This document shows, piece after piece, positions 8,199 through 16,163 of a stretch of 43,209 nucleotides of DNA. A program made the translations under genes and the position numbers. The first letter of the stretch is position 1, and each line of letters starts with the position of its first letter. The notes beneath the pieces are model-generated. The model made no database searches and was not told the origin of the DNA. It saw only the letters and a list, made by a program, of their open reading frames with translations. Source of the stretch: DAOUTY01 sp964453665 (GTDB taxonomy: Bacteria; Chloroflexota; Dehalococcoidia; SZUA-161); the NCBI GenBank assembly GCA_964453665.1, contig CAYVQT010000027.1, forward strand, positions 1 to 43,209, read 5' to 3'.

Positions 8199-8639
8199 AT
8201 GATCCAGAGAACCGTACACCAATGGCGGGAGCTGACAAAGGAAGAAACTGAACATCTTCTCACAAAGCATTCACATGGCAGGCTCGGGCTTTGCATAGAG
8301 AACGATCCTTACGTAGTGCCGGTTGCATACAGGTACCATGAGGGAGCAATCTACTTCCACTCGGCAAAGAGAGGCAAGAAGCTGGATTTTATCAAGAAAA
8401 ATAATAGAGTCTGCTTTGAGATAGACGAGTGGCAAAAGGCCTGGGCAAGCGTTATCTGTTTCGGTAAAGCTTCACTGCACGATGACTTTGAGTTAAAAAA
8501 GAAGGGCTTTGAACTCCTCGCAAAACAGGCTATGCCCGAGGAGCGTATCAGGAGCGCCGATGCTTACATCGGCATCATAGATATCGAGCAGACGACAGGA
8601 AGATGCAGCACGGATTACGAGTTTGAGTCAACCACCTGA
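8199..8639 (+). CDS. Pyridoxamine 5'-phosphate oxidase-like split-barrel flavoprotein
   Basis: A 146-residue member of the PNPOx-like FMN-binding split-barrel family (NimA/Rv1155 type). Typical features are LTKHSHGRLGLCIENDPYVVPV near residues 21-42, YFHSAKRGKKLDFIKKNNRVCFE, and WASVICFGKA. These proteins bind FMN, F420 or heme and carry out two-electron reductions. It begins 23 bp after the radical SAM gene and is the last gene of the run. No terminator is obvious directly after it. Confidence 0.82.
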   Translation: MIQRTVHQWRELTKEETEHLLTKHSHGRLGLCIENDPYVVPVAYRYHEGAIYFHSAKRGKKLDFIKKNNRVCFEIDEWQKAWASVICFGKASLHDDFELKKKGFELLAKQAMPEERIRSADAYIGIIDIEQTTGRCSTDYEFESTT

Positions 8640-8733
8640 GCACCACGCCGCAGACATATCCTCTATTTATCTTACGGCAGAGCAATCCTCTCAGACAGGC
8701 GTTTTGAAGGTCGGTTATCCCGAGAATTTTAGG

Positions 8734-8751
8734 GGCGTTTCGCGAAACGCC
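8734..8751. repeat. Perfect palindrome, copy 1 of a short dispersed-type repeat
   Basis: An 18-bp self-complementary sequence with centre TTTCGCGAAA and arms GGCG/CGCC, preceded by AGG. It shares its left flank AGGGGCGTT with the palindrome 57 bp downstream but differs in the centre. It could act as a weak bidirectional terminator for the upstream operon or be a REP/MITE-like unit. Confidence 0.6.
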
Positions 8752-8790
8752 TTTACATCTCATGTCATTGCGATCCTTCCCTATAATTGG

Positions 8791-8816
8791 TAGGGGCGTT
8801 CAATTGAACGCCCCTA
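8791..8816. repeat. Perfect palindrome, copy 2 of a short dispersed-type repeat
   Basis: A 26-bp perfect palindrome with arms TAGGGGCGTTC and its complement around AATT. Outer arms match copy 1, while the centre changes from TCGCGA to CAATTG. Compensating changes in both arms suggest selection for base pairing or independent expansion of a mobile repeat. Confidence 0.65.
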
Positions 8817-9181
8817 CTCCTTTAATTGCGAGCACAGTTAAACAATCTATGTTATTAAGCGGACCTACGTAATCGAATACTTGATTGAAGGCGGCGGCTA
8901 TTGCAGCGCATGCCCCCGAATAATCTGACCCTCACCTTTTTACACTCCAGATGAAGCAATTCGAATTCAAGCGCTACGTTTTCTGTTTTGTATGATAACC
9001 ACAGTACCATTTGCCTATAAATGAATACCATAAATGACTATTGTTCAGCAGATATAAGGCATGTTAATGTTTGATTGGACGATGTGGTTGCAACCGTGTA
9101 ATTTCGTTCAGGCTGATGCCATCTCCGAGTGTGACTGAATACCACAGCATCCAGAGAAAGAGATCGTAAGAGGATGCAGCA

Positions 9182-10141
9182 ATGAAAAGATTGTTTATCC
9201 TGCTGGCAATATTGTTCATTTTGGCGCTTATTCTCACGGCAATTGTTCTCACGGTTAATGACGTTGAACCAACGCCAACGCCTATCTACACGCCTGCTCC
9301 AACGTCAGCACCAACAGCTACGCATGAGCCTGCGCCCATACCCACGCCCGCGCAATCACCTATACTCACGCCATCGCCCACAGTTGCCCCTACACCAACA
9401 CAAACGCCTGAGTCCACGCCAACTCCTGCGGCCACACCAGCTTCTGTCGGAACTACGGTCGGTCCATACCAGAATGTTCTCCTGTTCCAGCTGAGCGTTC
9501 CCTATTACACAACCGCCACAGATGTGCTGCATGAAAAGGGCTACACGGTGGACTCCCTTGAGGGTGCGACGGAGCTGGATGAAGAGCTGCTTGCACAGTA
9601 TGGGACTCTGGTTATCCGAAGCCGCTATTTGACCGAGAATGAGGCACCGGTATTGACGGAATGGCTCCAAGCAGGCGGAGGCGCATTATTCCTGGTTGAG
9701 CCCGGCATTCAGGGTGAAACCCTCACCAATAGTATGCTGTCTCCTCTCTGCGGAATAGAGGTCAATAACGACAACGTGAAGGACCCTGCAAATAAATTCC
9801 TTTACGGTCTTCAGGAAGGCATCCTCACCACGGTTATACAGGAACACCCGGCTACCCAGAACGTGAACGAACTGGCATTCTTCACCGTGGACGGCCTGCC
9901 GTCTCTCAAAGTAACAGACGACAGGGCTGAAACGATTGTTGAAGGCGAGCAGGATTGCTACAGTATATTCTACACGCATAACCCCCCACTGGCAGCCGCG
10001 GCCGAATGCGGGCAAGGTCGCATTGTCGTAGTGACAGGGTCAGGTGACCGTTACTCCTTCACCTTTGGAGACAGGTGTATTAGTATCGCTGATAACCAGG
10101 CGTTTCTGCTCGATATCATCAACTGGCTTGCGCATGAATGA
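9182..10141 (+). CDS. Membrane-anchored protein with Thr-Pro linker and glutamine-amidotransferase-like domain
   Basis: A 319-residue surface protein. Residues about 3-26 form one strong hydrophobic helix without a lipobox, so the protein is probably anchored by its N terminus. Residues 30-95 are a low-complexity Pro/Thr linker. Residues about 100-319 look like a class I glutamine-amidotransferase-like fold (DUF4350/GldG-like): QNVLLFQLSVPYY, TLVIRSRYL, EWLQAGGGALFLVEPG, GQGRIVVVTGSGD, AFLLDIINWL. No catalytic Cys-His-Glu triad is apparent, so a binding role is more likely than catalysis. It is the first gene of a pair with the next small gene, 34 bp away. Confidence 0.65.
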   Translation: MKRLFILLAILFILALILTAIVLTVNDVEPTPTPIYTPAPTSAPTATHEPAPIPTPAQSPILTPSPTVAPTPTQTPESTPTPAATPASVGTTVGPYQNVLLFQLSVPYYTTATDVLHEKGYTVDSLEGATELDEELLAQYGTLVIRSRYLTENEAPVLTEWLQAGGGALFLVEPGIQGETLTNSMLSPLCGIEVNNDNVKDPANKFLYGLQEGILTTVIQEHPATQNVNELAFFTVDGLPSLKVTDDRAETIVEGEQDCYSIFYTHNPPLAAAAECGQGRIVVVTGSGDRYSFTFGDRCISIADNQAFLLDIINWLAHE

Positions 10142-10175
10142 TCATTCAACAGGACCTAAGAGGAGGAATTATCCG

Positions 10176-10481
10176 ATGGCGCTCTACAGAAAGAAGCCGG
10201 TGGTGATTGAAGCTGCCGTATATGCTCCCGGTATGGAAGACGGATTCAAGACAAAAGACGACGACCCCGATATTGCCCCGGATGCAAAGGTACCCTTTAT
10301 TCATACGCTCGAAGGCCACCACTATATCGAGCCCGGTGACTATATCATCACAGGTATCAAGGGGGAAAGGTATCCCTGCAAGCCGGATATTTTCGAGGCT
10401 ACGTATGAGCCTGTCGAGCATTCAGACATAAACCTGGCGGCACCCGTAGGGATGGGCCGAGCACCTTCCAAAAAGCACTAG
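10176..10481 (+). CDS. Small conserved protein of phage-associated type (PGDYIITGIKGE...CKPDIFE)
   Basis: A 101-residue protein starting MALYRKKPVVIEAAVY. The block PGDYIITGIKGERYPCKPD followed by IFEATYE is typical of a small family common in phages and prophages, usually beginning with a basic RKKPVVIEA strand; its function is unknown. AGAGGAGG before ATG at 10176 supports this start rather than an upstream one at 10044 that overlaps the previous gene. No other phage gene lies next to it, so it is either domesticated or a stray transfer. Confidence 0.7.
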   Translation: MALYRKKPVVIEAAVYAPGMEDGFKTKDDDPDIAPDAKVPFIHTLEGHHYIEPGDYIITGIKGERYPCKPDIFEATYEPVEHSDINLAAPVGMGRAPSKKH

Positions 10482-10557
10482 CAGACCCCACATTCCCCGC
10501 AATTTCTCAGCGATCCACAATATCCACCCACCCTCACCTACCGGCAACCGATGCTGT

Positions 10558-12564
10558 TCAGGTTGAAGATGGCGAGGGTGGCAACACACCTCCCGCGAAA
10601 ATAAAGTTCAAGGTAAATGTTATCGTATCGCCGGAAGCTAATTCCTGAGTTGGTGACGGGCTGATGCTGTCCAATACCGATTGTGGTGGCCCACCTGATT
10701 TGTAGGTAACCGTATATGTTCCCGCGGGGCAGCCGCTGAAGCTATCGGGAACAGAGGCGCTGGTGTCCATATATGGTCCGTGCACGTAATATTCAACATC
10801 CCCTTCCCACTCTTCGCCGTCGAGAGTAGCGTTAACCATCACAGTGCCCGCAGCCTGCGAGTGGAAGTTCATGGTAAATACTATTGTGTGACCAGTGGAC
10901 AGGAACTGGCTCGGCGCTGGAGTTATACTGCTCAATACTGCCCCGGCGGGACCACCGGACGTATAGCTGAGAGTATAAGCACCGCCAGGAAAACCGCTAA
11001 ACGTAGCGGGCACCTCAGTGCCGGAATCCGACTTCTGCCCATGTATGGTATAGCTGATTGGCTGTGAACCGACAGCCGTTTGCCACGATACCCCGTCAAG
11101 CGTGGCATTGACCTGTATAGTGCCAACAGCAGGAGGCGGTGGCGGCGTATAGAAGCTCAGGGTAAACGTCAGGGTGCCGCCAACAGACAGAGTCTGTGTC
11201 GCCGAGGGCGAAATCCCGGATAACAGTGACCCGGGAGGGCCGCCAGAGCTATAGACCAGAGTGTACGTCCCGGCAGGCAGGCTGCCAAATGCATGAGGTA
11301 CGGATGAATGATAATCTGTGTATGGGCCATGCAGGGTATAACTGATATCTCCTGACCACGAAGGGCCATTTAGAGTAGCACCAACATTTATCGTACCGGT
11401 TGTTTGGGAATGAAAGTTCAGATTGAATTCTATGGTACCCCCGGCAGATAGAGTCTGTGTCGGTTGTGGTGTAATACTGGATAACGTTGCCCCGGTGGGG
11501 CCACCATACTTGTAGGTAACAGTATAACTTCCAGCAGGCAAGCCACTGAAGTTCTGAGATACAGCAGCCCCCGAATATAACGTTGGCCCGTGTATACTGT
11601 AGCTTACTGCACCCGACCACGATATACCATCAAGTGTGGCGTAGACCACTATTGCTCCTGTAGCTTCCGAATGAAAGTTCAATGTGAATGTTGCAGTTCC
11701 CCCCGAAGACAAAGTCTTCGTCGGTTTTGGTGTGATACTGGACAGTGTTGCCCCCGAAGGGCCACCAGCCTTATAGCTCAAGGTATAAGTCCCGTCGGAC
11801 AAGTTACTGAATGTCTGTGATACGGAGGTTCCGGTATAGTCCTGTGTCCCGTGCAGCGTGTAGGTGACCTCACCGGACCAGGGCGAGCCATCAAGAGTAG
11901 CACCGACCACTATAGCATCGGCAGGCTGCGTATTGAAGTTTAAAGTGAACGTAACAGTGCCCCCGGAAGATAATGTCAGTGTCGATGATGGTTCAATTCC
12001 GGCCAACGTTGCCCCGGAAGGCCCTCCCGAACTGTAGCCTAACGTATAAGCCCCGGCAGGCAGATCACCAAAGCTATGCGAAACAGTAGAGCCGGTATCT
12101 GATTTTGGCCCGGTTATAGTATAGCTAACATCACCCGACCATGAAGCTCCATCAAGGGTAGCATTGACCACTATTGTTCCGGTTGTTGCTGCACTACCGG
12201 GGGTTTGGAAAGTCCAGTAGCTCGCCCAGTCTGAGGTTTCGTTGTCTCTGCTGGCATTCACCCTCCAGTAATAAGAGCTGTCGTCAGCCATCTTGCCCGA
12301 CGGCACAGTATAGCTTGGACTGGCCAGGTTTGCTTCATCCATAACCAGACTCTGGAAACTGGTATCGGTTGCCACCTGAACTCTATACGAAGCATCGCTT
12401 ACAGTAGAAGTCCATGATAGTATTGGCGTGAGAGAAGTAACTGTGTCACCATTCCCCGGTGCCTGCAGTGTTATTTCGAGCGCAGGCGTCGAGCCCCCAC
12501 AGCCCGCAAGAGCGGCGAGAGCAACAACCAGTACTAATAACAAAGACATCATATGTCTAAACAT
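10558..12564 (-). CDS. Lipoprotein with fibronectin-like domain and six tandem repeats
   Basis: A 668-residue exported lipoprotein. The signal peptide ends in LAALAGC (lipidated C22). Residues about 30-125 resemble a fibronectin type III-like domain (PGNGDTVTSLTPILSW ... YYWRVNASRD ... YWTFQTPG). Six repeats of roughly 84 residues follow, each starting like GTIVVNATLDGxSWSGDVSYT, then a GP/GQ turn, FSGLPAGTYTLxYxSGGP and TLSSGGTxTFTLNFHSQ. The repeats look like small beta-sandwich (PEGA/carboxypeptidase-regulatory-like) modules for display or binding. GGGAGG lies seven bases before ATG. It ends close to the converging small gene upstream. Confidence 0.8.
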   Translation of the reverse strand: MFRHMMSLLLVLVVALAALAGCGGSTPALEITLQAPGNGDTVTSLTPILSWTSTVSDASYRVQVATDTSFQSLVMDEANLASPSYTVPSGKMADDSSYYWRVNASRDNETSDWASYWTFQTPGSAATTGTIVVNATLDGASWSGDVSYTITGPKSDTGSTVSHSFGDLPAGAYTLGYSSGGPSGATLAGIEPSSTLTLSSGGTVTFTLNFNTQPADAIVVGATLDGSPWSGEVTYTLHGTQDYTGTSVSQTFSNLSDGTYTLSYKAGGPSGATLSSITPKPTKTLSSGGTATFTLNFHSEATGAIVVYATLDGISWSGAVSYSIHGPTLYSGAAVSQNFSGLPAGSYTVTYKYGGPTGATLSSITPQPTQTLSAGGTIEFNLNFHSQTTGTINVGATLNGPSWSGDISYTLHGPYTDYHSSVPHAFGSLPAGTYTLVYSSGGPPGSLLSGISPSATQTLSVGGTLTFTLSFYTPPPPPAVGTIQVNATLDGVSWQTAVGSQPISYTIHGQKSDSGTEVPATFSGFPGGAYTLSYTSGGPAGAVLSSITPAPSQFLSTGHTIVFTMNFHSQAAGTVMVNATLDGEEWEGDVEYYVHGPYMDTSASVPDSFSGCPAGTYTVTYKSGGPPQSVLDSISPSPTQELASGDTITFTLNFIFAGGVLPPSPSST

Positions 12565-12654
12565 TCCAAACCTCCCGAGATTGAAAGTCTGTTTGCATCA
12601 CAACGAAGGGCAATGAGCAAACAGCGTCCGCAACGGCCGAGACTGACAGGCGTA

Positions 12655-12945
12655 TTAATTTTCGCTTCTTCTCAGCCTTTCTATCTCCTTTTCTACCTGT
12701 CCCCTCTCCCAGTTGGTTTGCTTTGAGAAGACGAAAACCCCGAGAAAATGGCTTATAACGCCAAGCCCCCAGAAACCAAGTACCCACAGAAACCAGGGAT
12801 ACCCTCTACCCGTGGCCGCCCAAATAAGTACCAGCAGAGCATTAACGATGAGATAAAATGCGAGGTTGCCGTAGAAGCTCTTCTTCGCCGCAACTCTCCT
12901 CGTAGCCAGGTGATGAAGTTGCTCTTCAGACATTTCGTTAGACAT
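12655..12945 (-). CDS. Small 2TM-domain membrane protein
   Basis: A 96-residue protein that starts MSNEMSEEQLHHLATRRVAAKK, then has two hydrophobic helices (NLAFYLIVNALLVLIWAA and WFLWVLGFWGLGVISHFLGV) joined by a short loop, and a charged C-terminal tail. This is the 2TM (PF13239) pattern, often a stand-alone protein or attached to histidine kinases. ATG at 12945 is preferred over one 42 bp upstream because GGAGG lies eight bases before it. It is followed 90 bp later by the repeat lipoprotein on the same strand. Confidence 0.75.
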   Translation of the reverse strand: MSNEMSEEQLHHLATRRVAAKKSFYGNLAFYLIVNALLVLIWAATGRGYPWFLWVLGFWGLGVISHFLGVFVFSKQTNWERGQVEKEIERLRRSEN

Positions 12946-13329
12946 ACCGGCCACCTCCGATCTTGAAATGCCGGGTGTGATATTCACTCTCCAGCGGCGC
13001 TGTAAAGGACTCAGTGCTCGGGCAGGACAAGCAGCCTCCGGTTAACACCGTCACATCTCTATGTCGTACTTCGGTAGAATTACGGCGCCAACGCTTACGT
13101 TACAACATTGGAGACTAATAAACAGGTTACGAATATGAAGTAGAAGCTACAAAGCGCTTACAGTTACATTACAACCTGGGGTATTGCGCTGTTGATTCCA
13201 TGTGTTAGTATAATCTTCACACAGGGACATCACGACATACCTCGATAAGCAAGAGACCGGGAAGAGCGCGTGGTCGAGCACAAAGCAGAAAATGTTGACA
13301 CCTGATTTAATTAACAGTTATACACCGTT
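12946..13329. other. Intergenic region with imperfect direct repeat
   Basis: No gene was found. Around 13092-13110 and 13156-13178 a related sequence appears twice (CGCTTAC ... TTACAAC ... TGG), 64 bp apart. A TATAAT at 13209-13214 has only a poorly spaced -35 (TTGCGC, 19 bp) and may serve the following gene. Confidence 0.3.
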
Positions 13330-13662
13330 ATGAGGATAAACATCCCGTTCCAGGAACGCTGGCGAGAGGCAGTACTCGATGGCCGTAAAGTGTGTACCAG
13401 CAGGGGAAAGCGATACGGAAAGCCCGGTGATACATTCGGGGCATTTGGCCAGGAGTTCGAGCTGCTGGCAGTAGCAAGGGTCTCACTTGAAGACGTCAGT
13501 CAGCACCTGTTTCGCCAGGAAGGATGCGGCAGCCCGGAGGAACTTCGAGAAATCTGGGCCGAGTTACACCCGCGCAAGGGTTTTGTGCCTGAGAAGGTGG
13601 TATACGTCCACTGGTTCAGCAAGAAAAAATGGTCCCGCAGGAAGATGGACGAACAACCATGA
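13330..13662 (+). CDS. ASCH-domain-like protein
   Basis: A 110-residue protein with the ASCH/PUA-like pattern: IPFQERWREAVLDGRKVCTSRGKRYGKPGDTF, ELLAVARVSLEDV, then a FRQEGCGSPEELREIWAELHP segment and VYVHWF. ASCH proteins have a beta-barrel related to PUA domains and are thought to bind RNA or act on modified nucleosides (YqfB is an N4-acetylcytidine amidohydrolase). The Lys/Arg-rich loop near residues 20-30 would sit in the binding groove. It stands alone between two intergenic regions. Confidence 0.7.
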   Translation: MRINIPFQERWREAVLDGRKVCTSRGKRYGKPGDTFGAFGQEFELLAVARVSLEDVSQHLFRQEGCGSPEELREIWAELHPRKGFVPEKVVYVHWFSKKKWSRRKMDEQP

Positions 13663-13822
13663 GCTACTGACCGATCCGTACCGATCAAGACTGTAATGTT
13701 ATTGTATGCAATTTGTAATCTCTTCTTAATAATCCCTTAATTGGTTCTTAATATAGTGTTCGTACAATCGAACATCATTGGATATGACGCCGTGTATCCG
13801 CGGGACAGCGAAACACCGGGAC

Positions 13823-13850
13823 TTGACAAACAGGCTATAAACGCTATAAT
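13823..13850 (+). promoter_or_regulatory. Sigma-70 type promoter
   Basis: A perfect TTGACA (13823-13828), a 16-bp spacer and a perfect TATAAT (13845-13850). It is 66 bp before the ATG at 13917 and should drive that gene and the zinc-ribbon gene after it. Confidence 0.75.
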
Positions 13851-13916
13851 AGCCCCAAAGACTGATATACCGCCGGGGAGTTACAGGCAGTAATATATTC
13901 TGTTAGGGGGAAGGAT

Positions 13917-14318
13917 ATGTCGCTGAAGTCTATCCTTGAGCCACCGGCTAAGTTTGCATCACATAAGGTAATCTCGTTCGAAGTTAAGATGGTGGACAGA
14001 TTGGTACCGGACAGACTGCTGCTTTTTTACTTGAATACTCTGGATAAGCGTGTTCCATCCAGGGCGATTGACGGGGTTATTAATGGTCTGGACAAGCTCC
14101 CCCCGAAGGTGCGCTCCTCCCTTATCGCCGCAGCAGATGAGTATGTCCCGGACACTGTAGCCAGTTCGCGAAAGGTTTCCGCTGTGATATCCGGAGTCTA
14201 TAAATATGTCCCGGACAGGATAATCCCCCCGGAGTCCGCTGAGAACTGGGCAAACGTTAAAACGAAGTTCCACATCCCGACGTTGCTGTCAAGAGAGGCC
14301 TCCCCAGTCAAGAAGTAG
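13917..14318 (+). CDS. Small repeat protein with recurring VPDR motifs
   Basis: A 133-residue basic protein of unknown family. The short motif xxVPxR/T occurs four times (LVPDRLLL, RVPSRAID, YVPDTVAS, YVPDRIIP), at irregular but helix-compatible spacing. At DNA level TATGTCCCGGACA occurs twice, at 14142-14154 and 14205-14217, exactly 63 bp or 21 codons apart, suggesting recent internal duplication. There is no signal peptide or membrane segment. GGGGGAAGGA precedes ATG and a consensus promoter lies upstream, so expression is likely. It may pair with the zinc-ribbon gene 6 bp later. Confidence 0.6.
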   Translation: MSLKSILEPPAKFASHKVISFEVKMVDRLVPDRLLLFYLNTLDKRVPSRAIDGVINGLDKLPPKVRSSLIAAADEYVPDTVASSRKVSAVISGVYKYVPDRIIPPESAENWANVKTKFHIPTLLSREASPVKK

Positions 14319-14324
14319 ATAACG

Positions 14325-14528
14325 ATGGCTCATGAGCATCCGGAGAATGGCAGGTGCCCCCACTGTAACTCGCTGAGGCTGCACAAGTCGGGAAAGGTAT
14401 ATGTCAAAGAAGGCCCCCGTCAGAGATACTACTGTCGAGCCTGCCACAAGACCACTATAAAGCCCAAGCTGCAGTTAAAACTGCCTCTTGAGGGCAGGAA
14501 AGAACAGGTGACCAAGGACCCTAAATAA
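14325..14528 (+). CDS. Small zinc-ribbon protein
   Basis: A 67-residue protein with CPHC (residues 12-15) and CRAC (about 39-42) framing a short basic beta-hairpin, which makes a four-cysteine zinc ribbon. The layout CPHCNSLRLHKSGK ... YYCRACHKT resembles the N-terminal ribbon of IS1/InsA-type transposases and some DNA-binding regulators. A Lys-rich tail follows. It starts 6 bp after the preceding gene and should share its promoter. It could be a nucleic-acid-binding partner of that protein or a transposase fragment. Confidence 0.6.
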   Translation: MAHEHPENGRCPHCNSLRLHKSGKVYVKEGPRQRYYCRACHKTTIKPKLQLKLPLEGRKEQVTKDPK

Positions 14529-14860
14529 GTTACGTAGGTGCAGTTCGTTTCAAAGGGCTCTGCCTATCGCTGTCTTCTCCAGCCATTCCATGAATATCCT
14601 GTACTTAGAAATCCTTGAGCGATAGCCTTAAAAACTCCCTTTGAACTTGCCCTTGACCAGTCAATTTATTCAGGCGACCGCTTGCATTCCTCAGCCGTAC
14701 TCTTTACTCCGAACCCGTCCAACTTCGATTAATACCAGAGACCTATAACCCTTAAAAAGTTGACGTTCAGTATCAGATGTATATACTGAGCACAGGTCTT
14801 GATTAATGATTTCTTGTTCAATACCGGAGCACTCGAGAGAGAAGCGAGGTCAAGCCGAAA
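14529..14860 (+). other. Gene-free spacer before ribD
   Basis: No gene and no FMN (RFN) riboswitch were recognised in these 330 bp, although the next gene is riboflavin biosynthetic. A loosely spaced inverted pair (CTATCGCT near 14565, its complement near 14616) could form a long-range hairpin. Confidence 0.3.
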
Positions 14861-15961
14861 TTGAATGACGAATATTTCATGAGAAAAGCTCTGACCCTTG
14901 CCCGCAGGGGATCGGGCAAAACCAGCCCCAACCCTATGGTAGGCGCATTGTTTGTGCGGGACAACATAATAATTGGTCAGGGCTACCATCGTCGGTTCGG
15001 CGGCAACCATGCCGAGATCAATGCCATCGCGGATGCCGAGGGTGAAATAGACGGAGCAACCCTCTATGTCACACTGGAGCCCTGCTGCCATCACGGGAAG
15101 AAGACACCCCCCTGCCTCGATGCCCTGCTCAAGTACAATCTGGAAAGGGTTGTTATCGGAACTGAAGACCCGAATCCACAGGTCAATGGCAGAAGCGTTG
15201 AAATCCTCAGAAAACGGGGTATCGATACCAGAGTCGGAGTGCTAACCGGGGAATGTCACCGGCTAAACGAGGCCTACTTTAAGTACATCCAAACAGGAAT
15301 TCCCTTCGTTACCCTGAAGTTCGCACAGACTCTGGATGGAAGAATCGCCAGCGCAACGGGCGATTCGCGCTGGATAAGCTCCCAGAAATCTTTGAGGTTC
15401 TCTCACAAACTCCGCAGTTTACATGACGCGGTTCTCGTAGGTGCAGGGACCGTTGAAAAAGACGATCCCCGGCTAACGGTACGCCTGGTAAAAGGAAAGA
15501 GCCCCATTCGCATCATCGCCGACAGCAGACTGAGAATTGCGCCCGGCTCTAAAGTTCTGAAGGAGCAGGACATTGCCCGTACGGTTATCGTTTCCACTTC
15601 ACAAGCCGATGGGAGGAAAATCTCCTCCCTGCGGAAGATGGGCATCCAGACTCTAGTCGCCAGGGAGGATACGGAAGGCAAGGTGGACCTAGGGGATTTG
15701 CTCAGCAAAATGGGAGAGATGAATATCTCATCGATCCTGGTAGAAGGAGGAAAGGAGATCATAACGTCATTTATCCGGCAGGGGCTTGTAGACAAGTACA
15801 TAGTGATCTCGGCACCCAAGATCATGGGCGCAGGGATCGATGCGGTTGGAAATTTGGGGATAACGGACGTCGATAACGCCCTGCAATTATCCTTTGTTAA
15901 GGCTTACAGGAACGGCCAGGACCTGATCATCGAGGCAAAACCTCAAGTAGACAAAGACTGA
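14861..15961 (+). CDS. ribD: Bifunctional riboflavin biosynthesis deaminase/reductase RibD
   Basis: A 366-residue protein with both RibD domains. The N-terminal deaminase has the zinc site HAE (H50, E52) and EPCCHHGKKTPPC (residues 73-85), removing the amino group from diaminohydroxyphosphoribosylaminopyrimidine. The C-terminal reductase starts near residue 145 (FVTLKFAQTLDGRIA, DSRWISS) and includes VGAGTVEKDDPRLT, reducing the ribose with NADPH. The start is TTG at 14861 (MNDEYFMRKA matches the usual length); ATG at 14879 is an alternative. ribE, ribA/B and ribH are not adjacent, so riboflavin genes are dispersed. Confidence 0.92.
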   Translation: MNDEYFMRKALTLARRGSGKTSPNPMVGALFVRDNIIIGQGYHRRFGGNHAEINAIADAEGEIDGATLYVTLEPCCHHGKKTPPCLDALLKYNLERVVIGTEDPNPQVNGRSVEILRKRGIDTRVGVLTGECHRLNEAYFKYIQTGIPFVTLKFAQTLDGRIASATGDSRWISSQKSLRFSHKLRSLHDAVLVGAGTVEKDDPRLTVRLVKGKSPIRIIADSRLRIAPGSKVLKEQDIARTVIVSTSQADGRKISSLRKMGIQTLVAREDTEGKVDLGDLLSKMGEMNISSILVEGGKEIITSFIRQGLVDKYIVISAPKIMGAGIDAVGNLGITDVDNALQLSFVKAYRNGQDLIIEAKPQVDKD

Positions 15962-16087
15962 AGAGACTGGCCCATCTCTTCTTGTAGAATATCAATCCCG
16001 GCGTAATCTCAAAAAACGCAACTTCACCTTGAACCAACTGACTCGCCTTCTATAAGCCCCACAGGCAAGGTTTCAGATAATAACGTA

Positions 16088-16116
16088 TTGACGAGACTAC
16101 CCGTCGCATTTATAAT
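16088..16116 (+). promoter_or_regulatory. Promoter of the nrpR1-hisF-lhgO-nuoEF operon
   Basis: TTGACG (16088-16093), a 17-bp spacer and a perfect TATAAT (16111-16116). Predicted start near 16123, about 40 nt before the NrpR ATG. Confidence 0.75.
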
Positions 16117-16118
16117 TA

Positions 16119-16132
16119 GGCAAACAGTTTCC
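16119..16132 (+). promoter_or_regulatory. Candidate NrpR operator GGCA-N6-TTCC
   Basis: GGCA-aacagt-TTCC sits across the predicted transcription start. It differs by one base from the GGAA-N6-TTCC operator of methanogen NrpR. It also lies inside a larger inverted repeat TAGGCA...TGCCTA (16117-16141). The same 4-6-4 pattern occurs after the nrpR2 promoter. Assignment to NrpR is inferred. Confidence 0.5.
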
Positions 16133-16163
16133 TACTGCCTACCATATTACAGGTTACAGCTTC

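Larger units (their letters stand above)
8640..9181 (+). other. Gene-free spacer
   Basis: No convincing gene was found in these 540 bp. It contains the two palindromes listed separately, then AT-rich sequence. No good promoter could be assigned to the following gene; the best match (TTGGAC, 16 bp, TGTAAT at 9075-9102) is weak. Confidence 0.4.

Noticed and set aside
13184..13214. Promoter before the ASCH-like gene
   Set aside because: TATAAT is perfect, but the best -35 (TTGCGC) is 19 bp away and the start codon is 115 bp downstream; not strong enough to call.
14529..14860. FMN riboswitch before ribD
   Set aside because: None of the conserved RFN blocks could be found in the leader.
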